From Phytohabitans rumicis (GTDB lineage Bacteria > Actinomycetota > Actinomycetes > Mycobacteriales > Micromonosporaceae), in NCBI RefSeq assembly GCF_011764445.1, contig NZ_BLPG01000002.1:558001-622000 (forward strand): DNA of 64,000 nt. The letters are read 5' to 3'. The notes under the pieces were generated by a model that did not search any database, was not told where the DNA came from, and saw only the letters and a list, made by a program, of their open reading frames with translations. The translations under genes and the position numbers were made by a program. Position 1 is the stretch's first letter, and every line of letters begins with the position of its first letter. Below, in pieces: positions 1 through 8,856 of the stretch.

Positions 1-25
1 ATGCCGGTCAACAGGTCGACAAAAA

Positions 26-811
26 GTGGGGAGCGCCGTGCTGGACCAACCAACGCCGCTGGTGAAGTCGGCCGAGCGCACCGTGCGCATCCTGGAGACC
101 CTCGCCTCCGCGCCCGGACTGCTGAGCATCGCGGAGCTCCAGACGCTCACCGGGTACCCCCGATCGAGCCTGCACGCGCTGATCCGGACGTTACGTGACC
201 TGAAATGGGTGCAGGCCGACGAGACCGGCTCGGCCTTCGGGATCGGCCCGCACGCGCTGCTGTCCGGCACCGCCTACCTCGACAAGGACCCCGCGCTCGC
301 GTACGCCGACGCGGCCCTGGAGGACCTGCGCGCCGAGATCGGCTACACCATCCACTTCGCCCGCCGCGACGACGGGCACGTGATCTACCTGGCCACCCGG
401 TCGTCCCGCGACTCCATCCGGATCGTCTCCCGGGTCGGGCGCCGGCTGCCGGTGCACCTCACCGCGCTGGGCCAGGCGCTGCTCGCCGCGCTCACCCCGG
501 CCGAGGCCGACGCGCTGCTGCCGGCCGAACTGGTCCGGTACACCCCGAACACCATCACGGACCGGGCCGCGCTGCACCGCGAGCTGGACGCCGTCCGGGA
601 GCGGGGCTGGGCGTTCGAGCGGGAGCAGGGCACCGAGGGCGTCGCCTGCGTGGCCGTCGCGGTCGACTACCGCATCCCGCCCACCGACGCGATCAGTTGC
701 TCGATGCCGGCCCACCTGGCCGTCGACGACGAGGTCGAGCGGGTGGCCACCGCGATGGTCGCGCACACCCGGCAGCTGGCCGTGTCGCTGCGCCGGGCCG
801 GGATCCGCTGA
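26..811 (+). CDS. IclR-family transcriptional regulator
   Basis: 261 aa, the usual IclR length. Residues about 10-70 form the N-terminal winged helix-turn-helix (VKSAERTVRILETLA, then LSIAELQTLTGYPRSSLHAL). The remainder is the IclR effector-binding domain, with the typical LTALGQALLAAL segment in the middle. The frame opens with GTG at 26, but a second GTG at 38 has a GGGGAG Shine-Dalgarno a few bases upstream and may be the true start. It overlaps the uronate-dehydrogenase-like gene by one base (TGATG), so the two are translationally coupled. By context it probably controls the uronate genes that follow, with a sugar acid or its breakdown product as ligand. That role is inferred; the family call is secure. 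Confidence 0.9.
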   Translation: MGSAVLDQPTPLVKSAERTVRILETLASAPGLLSIAELQTLTGYPRSSLHALIRTLRDLKWVQADETGSAFGIGPHALLSGTAYLDKDPALAYADAALEDLRAEIGYTIHFARRDDGHVIYLATRSSRDSIRIVSRVGRRLPVHLTALGQALLAALTPAEADALLPAELVRYTPNTITDRAALHRELDAVRERGWAFEREQGTEGVACVAVAVDYRIPPTDAISCSMPAHLAVDDEVERVATAMVAHTRQLAVSLRRAGIR

Positions 812-1605
812 TGGCGCGGGTACTGCTCACCGGCGCCGCCGGCGGCATCGGACGCCTGCTCGTCCCCCGGCTGACCGGCCACGAGTTGCGCCTGCTGGAC
901 ATCCGGCCACCCGCCGTCGACGGGTGGCTCGCCGCGTCCGCCACCGACCTGGACGCCATGACCGACGCCTGCGCCGGCGTGGACGCGGTCGTCCACCTCG
1001 GCGGGCAGAGCCGCGAGGCCCCCGCCGAGGAGGTGCTGCACCACAACGCCTTCGCGGCGTACGCCGTGCTGGAGGCGGCCCGCCGCGCAGGCGTGTCCCG
1101 GGTGGTGCTGGCCTCCTCCAACCACGCCGCCGGCTTCTACGAGCGCGGCGACGCGCCGCCCGGCGGGCTGCCGGCCGACGTACCGGTGCGGCCGGACACC
1201 CTGTACGGCTGGTCCAAGGCGGCCGTCGAGGCCGCCGGCCGGCTCTACGCGGACCGGTTCGGCATGGACGTGATCTGCCTGCGCATCGGCCTGTGCTGCG
1301 AGGTCCCGGACGGGCCGCGGCACCTGGCCATGTGGCTGTCCGCCGACGACTGCGCCCGGCTGGTGGAGGCGTGCCTGAGCGCGCCCGCGCCCGGCTACCG
1401 GATCGTCTGGGGGGTCAGCCGCAACAGCCGCCGCTGGTGGTCGCTCGCCGCCGGCGAGGCCATCGGCTACCACCCCAAGGACGACGCCGAGGAGTACGCC
1501 GAGCAGATCATCGCGGTGCACGGACCGCCCGACTACGACGGCGACCCGGTGCTGCGCCGCAGCGGCGGCCAGTGGTGCGACATCCCCCTCGGTGTACCGA
1601 ACTAA
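811..1605 (+). CDS. udh: NAD-dependent uronate dehydrogenase-like SDR
   Basis: 264 aa extended short-chain dehydrogenase. The N-terminal Rossmann motif is GAAGGIG at residues 7-13. The catalytic YGWSK is near residue 133, preceded by an ASSNHA segment that supplies the active-site Ser. Size, the ASSNH and YGWSK pattern and the RIGLC..P segment match bacterial uronate dehydrogenases, which oxidise D-glucuronate or D-galacturonate to the aldaro-lactone with NAD+. The next gene is a semialdehyde dehydrogenase of the type that finishes the aldarate route to 2-oxoglutarate. Keto-deoxy-glucarate dehydratase is not seen and may lie upstream of the window. An unassigned NAD-dependent epimerase is the alternative. 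Confidence 0.78.
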   Translation: MARVLLTGAAGGIGRLLVPRLTGHELRLLDIRPPAVDGWLAASATDLDAMTDACAGVDAVVHLGGQSREAPAEEVLHHNAFAAYAVLEAARRAGVSRVVLASSNHAAGFYERGDAPPGGLPADVPVRPDTLYGWSKAAVEAAGRLYADRFGMDVICLRIGLCCEVPDGPRHLAMWLSADDCARLVEACLSAPAPGYRIVWGVSRNSRRWWSLAAGEAIGYHPKDDAEEYAEQIIAVHGPPDYDGDPVLRRSGGQWCDIPLGVPN

Positions 1606-1614
1606 GGAGTCACA

Positions 1615-3045
1615 TTGACGCGCGAGGTGCGACACCTCATCGGCGGCGAACGGGTCGGCACGCCCACCGCCGTACGCGAAAACCCGGCCCGCCCCGGCGA
1701 GACCGTCGCGGTGTCCGCGGCCGCCGACACGGACCTGGCCGGTCTGGCCGTGGCCGCCGCCCAGAGCGCGCAGCCCGCCTGGGCCGCCACCCCGGCACCG
1801 GCCCGCGGCTCGATCCTCACCGAGGCCGCCGCGCTGCTGCTGGCCCGCGCCGACCAGGTCGCCACCGACCTGACCCGCGAGGAGGGCAAGACCCTCGCCG
1901 AGGCCCGCGGCGAGGTGCGCCGGGCCGTCGACATCCTGCGCTTCTTCGGCGGCGAGGGCTGGCGCGCGAACGGCCAGACGCTGCCCTCGTCGCTGCCCGA
2001 CACGTTCGTGTACACCAAGCGCGAGCCGGTCGGCGTGGTCGCCACGATCACCCCGTGGAACTTCCCGATCGCGATCCCGGCGTGGAAGATCGCGCCCGCG
2101 CTGGTCTCCGGCAACGCCGTCGTGCTCAAGCCGGCCGAGCTGACCCCGGTCTCGGTGTGGCACCTGTCCGAGGCGCTGCGCGAAGCCGGGCTCCCGCCCG
2201 GCGTGCTCAACGTCGTGTACGGCGACGGCGCCGTCGCCGGCCGCGCGCTGGTCGAGGATCCGCGGGTCGGGGCCGTGTCGTTCACCGGCTCGGTCGAGGT
2301 GGGCCAGCTCATCCACGCCGCCGTGTCCGCCCGGCGGGCCCGGGTGCAACTGGAGATGGGCGGCAAGAATCCGCTGGTCGTGCTCGACGACGCCGACCCG
2401 GCGCGGGCCGCCCGCATCGCCGCCGCGGGCGGGTACGGGCTGACCGGCCAGGCGTGCACCGCCACCAGCCGGGTGATCTGCACGCCCGGCATCCACGACG
2501 CGTTCGTCGACGCGCTGCTGGCCGAGGCCGCGCGGTACCAGCCCGGCGACGGGCAGTCCCCCGGCACGCTCATGGGCCCGGTGGCGAGCGCCGAGCAGCT
2601 CGCCGTCGACCGCTCTTACCTGCGGATCGCGGCCGACCAGGGCGGCCAGGTGCTGGCCGGCGGCGCCGAGCCGGACGGCCTGCGCCAGAGCGCCGCCGTC
2701 GTGGTCGACGTCAAGCCGGACCACCGGATCGCCACCGAGGAGGTCTTCGGCCCGGTGATCGCGGTGCTGCGCGCCGACGACCTGGACGGCGCGGTCGCGG
2801 TCGCCAACGCGGTGCCGTTCGGGCTGGCCGCCGGCATCGTCACCAACGACCTGCGGGCCGCGCACCGGTTCGCCGACACCGTCCAGGCCGGCGTCGTCAA
2901 GGTCAACCGGCCCACCAGCGGCCTCGACCTCAACGTACCGTTCGGCGGCGTGAAGGGCTCGTCCACGAACACCTTCCGCGAGCAGGGCAGCGTGGCGACC
3001 GAGTTCTACACCTGGACCAAGTCCGTCTACATGGGAGTCGACTGA
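1615..3045 (+). CDS. Aldehyde dehydrogenase, 2-oxoglutarate-semialdehyde type
   Basis: 476 aa NAD(P)-dependent ALDH. Visible family motifs are the ITPWNFPIAIPAWK cofactor segment near residue 145, VVLKPAELTP, SFTGSVEVG near 223, the general-base Glu in LEMGGKNPLVV and the catalytic Cys in GQACTATSRV near 281. TTG start at 1615 is supported by AAGGAG five bases upstream. It lies 9 bp after the uronate dehydrogenase gene, so it is co-transcribed. In the oxidative uronate pathway the last step oxidises 2,5-dioxopentanoate to 2-oxoglutarate, and this position fits that enzyme. Substrate cannot be read from sequence alone, so a broader aldehyde role remains possible. Confidence 0.75.
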   Translation: MTREVRHLIGGERVGTPTAVRENPARPGETVAVSAAADTDLAGLAVAAAQSAQPAWAATPAPARGSILTEAAALLLARADQVATDLTREEGKTLAEARGEVRRAVDILRFFGGEGWRANGQTLPSSLPDTFVYTKREPVGVVATITPWNFPIAIPAWKIAPALVSGNAVVLKPAELTPVSVWHLSEALREAGLPPGVLNVVYGDGAVAGRALVEDPRVGAVSFTGSVEVGQLIHAAVSARRARVQLEMGGKNPLVVLDDADPARAARIAAAGGYGLTGQACTATSRVICTPGIHDAFVDALLAEAARYQPGDGQSPGTLMGPVASAEQLAVDRSYLRIAADQGGQVLAGGAEPDGLRQSAAVVVDVKPDHRIATEEVFGPVIAVLRADDLDGAVAVANAVPFGLAAGIVTNDLRAAHRFADTVQAGVVKVNRPTSGLDLNVPFGGVKGSSTNTFREQGSVATEFYTWTKSVYMGVD

Positions 3046-3053
3046 GGCGCAGG

Positions 3054-3084
3054 TTGACCTCGAGTGCGCTCGAAGTCGTACCGT
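3054..3084 (+). promoter_or_regulatory. MerR/SoxR-type promoter with operator in a 19-bp spacer
   Basis: -35 TTGACC (3054-3059) and -10 TACCGT (3079-3084) are 19 bp apart. The palindrome CCTCGAG-TGCG-CTCGAAG fills the spacer (3058-3075). A lengthened spacer holding such a box is the hallmark of MerR-family activators, including SoxR. The ATG of the aldo/keto reductase at 3093 lies at about the expected transcript start, so the message is probably leaderless. Confidence 0.65.
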
Positions 3085-3092
3085 AGGCCGCC

Positions 3093-4148
3093 ATGCGTTA
3101 CCGCGTCCTCGGCGGCACCGGAATCCAGGTGAGCGCCCACTGCCTCGGCACCATGATGTTCGGCTCAGTCGGCAACCCCGACCACGACGACTGCGTACGG
3201 ATCATCCACGCCGCCCTCGACCAGGGGATCAACTTCGTGGACACCGCGGACATGTACTCCGCCGGCGAGTCCGAAGTGATCGTCGGCAAGGCACTGGCCG
3301 GCCGGCGCGACGACGTCGTGCTCGCCACGAAGGTGCACTTCCCGATGGGCGACGGCCCCGGGCCCAACCGCGGCGGAAACTCGCGGCGGTGGATCGTCCG
3401 CGAGGCCGAGGAGAGCCTGCGGCGGCTGGGCACCGACTGGATCGACCTGTACCAGATCCACCGCCCCGACCACAGCACCGACGTCGAGGAGACCCTGTCG
3501 GCGCTGACCGACCTGGTCCGCGCCGGCAAGATCCGGGCGTTCGGCTGCTCGACCTTCCCCGCCGAGGAGATCGTGGAGTCGCACCAGGTGGCCGAGCGGC
3601 GCGCCCTGGGCCGCTTCCGCACCGAGCAGCCGCCGTACTCGATCCTCGCCCGCGGCATCGAGTCCGCCGTCCTGCCGGTCTGCCAGCGGTACGGCATGGG
3701 CGTGCTCACCTGGAGCCCGCTCGCCTCCGGCTTCCTGTCCGGCGCGATCCGCAAGGACCGGCCGGTGGACCTGACCACCGGGCGGGCCCGGCTCACCCCG
3801 GGCCGGTTCGACCCGGCCATCCCCGAGAACGCCGCCAAGCTCGACGCCGTCGAGCGGCTCGTCGGGCTGGCCGACGAGGTGGGCTGCACCCTGCCGCAAC
3901 TGGCCGTCGCGTTCGCCGCCGCCCACCCGGCGGTCACCTCCGTGATCATCGGGCCGCGCACGATGGAGCAGCTCGACGGGCTGCTCAAGGGCGCCACCGT
4001 CACCCTCGACGACGACGCCCTGGACCGGATCGACGAGATCGTCCCGCCCGGCACCAACACGTACCACCCGGACGGCGCCTGGCGCTCCCCGTACCTGGCC
4101 GACCCAACCCACCGCCGCCGCCCGCCAGCCGACCGCGCCGCCGCCTAG
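3093..4148 (+). CDS. Aldo/keto reductase
   Basis: 351 aa TIM-barrel AKR. The catalytic tetrad is visible: Asp and Tyr in FVDTADMYSAGESE (about residues 50-62), Lys in VLATKVHF (about 76) and His in DLYQIHRPD (about 127). The C-terminal SVIIGPRTMEQLDG segment is the NADPH-binding region of the family. It reduces aldehydes or ketones with NADPH; the substrate is not predictable. It follows the uronate genes by 47 bp but has its own MerR-type promoter, so it is likely induced separately, for example by reactive carbonyls or redox-active compounds. No Shine-Dalgarno is seen, in keeping with a leaderless message. The last 15 residues are Pro/Arg-rich and may be a non-conserved tail. Confidence 0.88.
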   Translation: MRYRVLGGTGIQVSAHCLGTMMFGSVGNPDHDDCVRIIHAALDQGINFVDTADMYSAGESEVIVGKALAGRRDDVVLATKVHFPMGDGPGPNRGGNSRRWIVREAEESLRRLGTDWIDLYQIHRPDHSTDVEETLSALTDLVRAGKIRAFGCSTFPAEEIVESHQVAERRALGRFRTEQPPYSILARGIESAVLPVCQRYGMGVLTWSPLASGFLSGAIRKDRPVDLTTGRARLTPGRFDPAIPENAAKLDAVERLVGLADEVGCTLPQLAVAFAAAHPAVTSVIIGPRTMEQLDGLLKGATVTLDDDALDRIDEIVPPGTNTYHPDGAWRSPYLADPTHRRRPPADRAAA

Positions 4149-4692
4149 ACGCCCGCCCCGTTACCGCCCGTACCTGGTCACGAGCCCCCGTACCCGGTCC
4201 CGCCCCCCCGCACTCTCGCGCGCCGGCCGGCCCGGCCGCGAGCGCGGGCCGTGGGCCGCCGGGCGCCGCCGATCAAGGACTGGTGCGTCGATCAAGGGCG
4301 AACGGCCGCGGTTTGATCTCCGATCCACGACCATATGCCCTTGATCGACGCACCAGTCCTTGATCGACGCGCGCCAGGCCGCAGCCGACGCGCACCAGGC
4401 CACAGCGGGACGCACGGGCCGACGCACGCCGGACCGCAGACCGGCCCGACCTGGGCGGCCGCCGCTGGACGACCACGCCCACTCGCGGACCGTCGATCAA
4501 GGAATTCCTCGCCGATCAAGGGCGAATGGTCGTGGATCGGAGATCAAACCACGGCCCTATGCCCTTGATCGACGCGCAGAGCCCTTGATCGGCGGGCGGG
4601 ACCTTGATCGAGATCCCCCGGGGGTGGACCCCAGATCCTGGAGTTCATCTATCCGAAACCACGGGAGGGCTTCCACCAGGTAAAGTCCCGCC
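4149..4692. repeat. Intergenic repeat locus A (two inverted GATC-phased palindromic elements)
   Basis: No gene is seen. The first element (4271-4365) has perfect 29-bp inverted arms (4271-4299 and 4337-4365) around a 33-bp core. The second (4495-4609) has its core at 4526-4558, in the opposite orientation. GATC falls at 4271, 4290, 4343, 4362, 4495, 4514, 4567, 4587 and 4606, i.e. 19-20 bp steps. About 130 bp of GC-rich DNA lies between the two elements. The family recurs at four other loci in the window. Confidence 0.85.
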
Positions 4693-6911
4693 ATTCTCGA
4701 CGACGTTGACCCGTTCATCGGCACCGCCGCGACGGACCTGCCCAGGGCACATGGTCTCGCCGCCAGTTGGTGGTGGCCAAAACCGCAAGTCGGCAACACC
4801 CACCCGGGTGCCACGTCGCCCTTGGGCATGGTGTCGGCCTGCGCGTACTCCGGCGCCTACCCCACGGGGTACGGGCGGTACATGAAGAACACCGAGGGTG
4901 TCCCCGAGGTGATGTTCGACCGGCTGCAGGCGTCCGGTTTCACCCACTTCCAGCAGTCCGGTACCGGAGCCATCCGCAAGTACTACAACTACGTGCGGGT
5001 CACCCCGATGGTGCAGCCGCTGGACGACCTGGGGCAGGCGTGGCCGCTGTACGACGAGATGGCCGAGGCGGGCTACTACGCGGCCACGCTGGACACCGGG
5101 GTGCGCTGCGAGATCACCGTAGGCGCCAAGGTCGCCGTGCACCGGTACACGTTCCCGGAGCACAGCAGCGCCCGGGTGGTGGTCGACCTGTCCTGCGGCG
5201 GGCTGGCCATCGAGCTCGGCCGGACCGTGCCGCTGCGGGCCCAGGCGGAGAGCATGGGGCACGGCCGGGCCCAGGGCACGGTGGTGATGGAGGGCGTCCC
5301 GCTGTCGGTCTACCTGGAGGTCGACTCCCCCGGCTGGCGGCAGATGCTCTGGTACGACCGGCGGCTCATCCACGGCGGCACCCGCCTGGACTTCGACAGC
5401 ATCCGGCACACCACGCTGCGCCCGTTCGGCATGATGTTCATGGGTCCGGCCGTGGCGGGGCAGACGATCGAGGTGCGGCTCGGGTTCTCGCTGCGCGGCT
5501 GCGAGCAGGCCCGGCAGAACCTGGAGCGCGAGTGCGGGCACGCCCAGCCGGCGTTCGACCGGGTGCACGCGCAGACCCGGGCCCGCTGGGGCGCGCACCT
5601 GGACCGGGTCCAGGTCGAGGGCGGTACGCCGGCCCGCCGCACGGTGTTCGCGACGGCCCTGTACCACGCGCTGATCAAGCCGTGCTTCGCCGACGACGAG
5701 AGCCCGTACTGGCCAACCTCCGGCCCGTACGCCTTCGACGTCTGCACCATGTGGGACATCTACAAGACGCAGCTGCCGCTGCTCACCGCGATCGTCCCGG
5801 ACCGGGCGGTGGAGCTGCTGGAGTCGCTCATCCGGGTCTGCGAGGAGGAGGGCAACTTCCCGATCGGGTACCGGATGGCGCGCGGCGCCGACCGGTTCTT
5901 CCGCCAGGCCAGCGCGCTCGCGCACACCGTCCTGGCGGACGCCCACACGCTCGGCCTGCCGGGCCTGGACTGGAACTGGGCTCTGGTGCACATGGTCGAC
6001 GACCTGCGCCGGCTGTACGGCGAGGACTTCTTCGAGCACGGCGTGGTGCACCCGATCAGCCACACCCTCGACCTCGCGTACGCCCACCACTGCACCGCGC
6101 AGGTGGCGCGGGCGCTGAACGACCGCCGCCTTGCCGACGACCTGGAGGCGCGCAGCCGGCACTGGGCCAACGCGTTCGACCCCCGCACCGGCCTGCTGCT
6201 CGACTCGGACTTCTACGAGGGCGGCAAGTGGAACTACTCGTTCCGGCTGCTGCACGACATGGCCGCGCGGATCAAGCTGGCCGGCGGCGACGAGGCGTTC
6301 ATCGACAAGCTGGACCGGTTCTTCGGCTTCGGCGCCGCGCCGGTGACGCAGCCGGGCCGGCGCCCGTCGCCGGCCGAGATGGCCGCCGGGTACGCCCTGA
6401 ACCGCTTCGAGGGGCTCAACAACGAGCCCGACATGGAGGCGCCGTGGGCGTACCACTACGCGGGCCGGCCCGACCGCACCGCGCAGGTGGTCAACGCGGC
6501 GCTGACCTGGCAGTTCGGCACCGGGCCGGGCGGGCTGCCGGGCAACGACGACTCCGGCGGCCTCAGCTCGTGGTACGTGTGGGCGTCGCTGGGCCTCTTC
6601 CCGGTCGTCGGGCAGAGCATGTTCCTGGTCAACGCGCCCGCGTTCGCCCGGTCGGCGCTGCGGGTCGGCGCCAACGAGTTCGTCATCGAGACCAGCGGTC
6701 ACCGGGAGGCGCCGATCGGCGTCGACGGCATCGACCGTGACCCACCCACCCAGTACGTCCAGTCGGCGACCCTCAACGGCCGCCCCTGCACACCACCCAC
6801 CTGAGCGCCGCCGACGTGCACCGCGGCGGCATCCTGCGGCTGCGGTTGGGGACGCGGCCGTCGACCTGGGGCAGCGAGCCCCGCCCCCGTCCCTCTCCGA
6901 CCTTCCCCTGA
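4693..6911 (+). CDS. GH92 alpha-mannosidase (one-base frame break near 6784)
   Basis: About 739 aa once the break is repaired. GH92 enzymes are Ca2+-dependent exo-alpha-mannosidases. The N-terminal signature is present (VDPFIGT, then GNTHPGATSPLGMV), as are the catalytic-domain motifs FEGLNNEPDMEAPW (about 575) and GLPGNDDSGGLSSWYVWASL (about 615). The C-terminal LNGRPLHTTHLS..GGIL strand needs one extra C in the run at 6783-6786, giving a TGA at 6909. No ATG, GTG or TTG precedes the VDPFIGT motif in frame after the stop at 4681. The best candidate is ATT at 4693, with AGGTAAAG seven bases upstream. TTG 4822 would delete the signature. No signal peptide is seen, so the protein would be cytoplasmic unless the start is wrong. 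Confidence 0.85.
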
Positions 6912-6926
6912 CCTAGGGAGAGCGCG

Positions 6927-8202
6927 ATGAGCTACCCCCACCGCCGTCTCGTCATCGTGGTCCGGGCCGATCCGGTCATCTGCGGCCACTCCGGCGAGGC
7001 GCGCAACCTCGCCGAGGTGGCACTGACCCGCGGGTACGACGACGTCCGCCTGCTAACCTGGCCGATACCGACCCTGCAGGCGGCCGGGCTGCCGCTCAAG
7101 CCGCTGGACCGGCTGCTGCCGTACAGCCCGGGATCACGGTGGAGCGGCCCGAGGCGGTCGGCGACTACCGGGTGCCCGACGGGCGCCACCTCGCCGGGCT
7201 CACCGGGCGCCTCGTCGAACTGCTCGCCGAGCCGGTGCCGACGACCTGCCTGTCCATGTACCTCGTCCCGCACACCCAGGTGGTCACCGACGCGGTCGCC
7301 GCCGCGCGGGCGGCCGGGTTCGCGCCGGACGTGCACACGGTGGCCAAGGCGGTCGGCTCCGACGTGACCAACGTGATCCGGTCGTGCCTGCGGGAGGGGC
7401 GGTTCGGCGCGGCGACCGTCCTGTTCACCACGTTCCTGGCCAACGACGAGGTCGTCGCGGTCTCCGACTACACCCGGGACGAGATCGTCGCCTCGGCGCA
7501 GGAGGTCGACGCGCACTGCGGCACGACGTTCGCCGAACAGTGCCGGCGCCGGGTGGCGGTCAGCTACCCGCCGATCGACGCGTCGGCGTACCTCGATCTG
7601 GATCCGGCCGCCGTGGACGCCGCGCTGGCCCGGCGCGGCCTGGAGCGCGACGGATATGTCCTGTTCCTGTCCCGGGTCGCCCGGGCCAAGGGATCTACGA
7701 CCTGGTGATCGCGTACGGCCAGATGGAGTGCCGGCCGCGGGTGAAGCTGGTCGTCGCCGGCACCGGGCCGGCGCTGGAGCACGTGCAGGCGATGGCCAAG
7801 GAGGACGACCGGATCATCTTCCTCACCGACGTCGACGACCGGGAAAAGCCGCTGCTCATGCGCGGCTGCGCGGCGTACGCCCTGCCCACCAAGCCGGAGC
7901 CCGACTTCGTGGAGACGTTCGGCATCGCCCTGGCCGAGAAGATGCTGGCCGGCGGCGGGCCGATCGTCACCACGCTGACCGGCGGGACCGGCGAGGCGGT
8001 CGGCGACACCGCGATCACCGTGGAGCCGGGCGACATCGCCGGCCTGGCCGCGGCGGTGGACCGGGTGGTGCTGGACATGTCCACCGCCGAGCGGCAGGCG
8101 TTGGAGGCGCGGGCCCGGGCTCGGGCGATGTCGTTCGACCGGGGCGCGGTGTTCGACGACCTGTTCCCGCAGGCGGCGTCGGCGGCCGGGGCGCGTGGAT
8201 AG
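6927..8202 (+). CDS. GT4-type glycosyltransferase (two one-base frame breaks)
   Basis: About 425 aa when two single-base gaps are restored, at the GGG runs 7130-7132 and 7690-7692. The C-terminal half is a GT-B nucleotide-sugar domain: VLFLSRVARAKG, KLVVAGTGPALEHV and the ETFGIALAEKML segment that corresponds to the family E-x7-E motif. The N-terminal half carries the acceptor side. ATG 6927 has a GGGAGAG Shine-Dalgarno. It starts 15 bp after the repaired GH92 stop, so it is probably co-transcribed. Acceptor and donor are unknown. Because both breaks are identical in kind and the frame is otherwise intact, sequencing error is more likely than decay. Confidence 0.75.
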
Positions 8203-8211
8203 GGTAGGCGT

Positions 8212-8850
8212 ATGCCGTCCCTTGATCACCTCTTGGCGTTCACCGTCGCCGCGTTCATCCTGATCGTCATCCCCGGCCCGTCGGTGCTCTTCACGGTGAG
8301 CCGGGCGCTGGCGTACGGGCGGCGGGTCGCGCTGACCACGGTCCTCGGCGGTGCGTTCGGCAGCTTCACCGCGGCCACCGCCGTCGCTGTCGGCGTGGGC
8401 GCCATCGTGCAGACCTCCGCCGTCGTCTACACGGCGATCAAGTTCGCCGGCGCGGCGTACCTGGTCTACCTCGGCGTCCAGGCCGTCCGGCACCGCCGGA
8501 GCCTGCGCGCCGCGTTCGAGGGCCAGACCGCGCCGCTCGGCGGCCGCCGCACCTGGCTACAGGGGTACGTCGTCGGCGTGACCAACCCGAAGACGATCGT
8601 GTTCTTCGCGGCGGTGCTACCCCAGTTCGTGGACCCGGCGGCCGGGCACCCGGGCCTGCAGATGGTGATCCTGGGCGCCATCTTCGCCGCGATCGCGCTC
8701 GCGTCGGACGCGGTCTGGGGCGTGGCGGCCGGCACGGCCCGATCCTGGTTCGCCCGGTCGGCGCGGCGCCTGGACCTGATCGGCGGCGCCGCCGGGCTCA
8801 CCATGGTCGGGCTCGGCCTCGGGCTGGCGGTCCAGGGCCGCAAGGACTGA
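8212..8850 (+). CDS. LysE/RhtB-family amino-acid or metabolite exporter
   Basis: 212 aa, usual for LysE/RhtB exporters, with about six hydrophobic segments. Family hallmarks are the N-terminal IPGPSVLFTVSRALAYG (about residues 20-36) and VVGVTNPKTIVFFAAVLPQF (about 121-140). It pumps small polar metabolites such as amino acids out of the cell; the substrate is not predictable. The start is 9 bp after the glycosyltransferase stop. It converges with the esterase gene on the other strand, with only 6 bp between stops. Confidence 0.9.
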   Translation: MPSLDHLLAFTVAAFILIVIPGPSVLFTVSRALAYGRRVALTTVLGGAFGSFTAATAVAVGVGAIVQTSAVVYTAIKFAGAAYLVYLGVQAVRHRRSLRAAFEGQTAPLGGRRTWLQGYVVGVTNPKTIVFFAAVLPQFVDPAAGHPGLQMVILGAIFAAIALASDAVWGVAAGTARSWFARSARRLDLIGGAAGLTMVGLGLGLAVQGRKD

Positions 8851-8856
8851 TGTGGT

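Noticed and set aside
667-2865. Very long minus-strand reading frame of about 730 codons opposite the uronate genes
   Set aside because: It is Arg/Gly/His-rich with no family motif and mirrors the third-position GC of real genes on the other strand. Such antisense frames recur throughout the window.
4335-4568. Several 60-110 codon frames within the repeat loci
   Set aside because: They recur in both strands at each locus with the same DQG..RRSRA..ALDRR pattern, purely because of the repeat. No Shine-Dalgarno or family.
4604-4885. Short plus-strand frame overlapping the start of the GH92 gene
   Set aside because: It has no motif, starts in repeat DNA and overlaps the GH92 signature in another frame.
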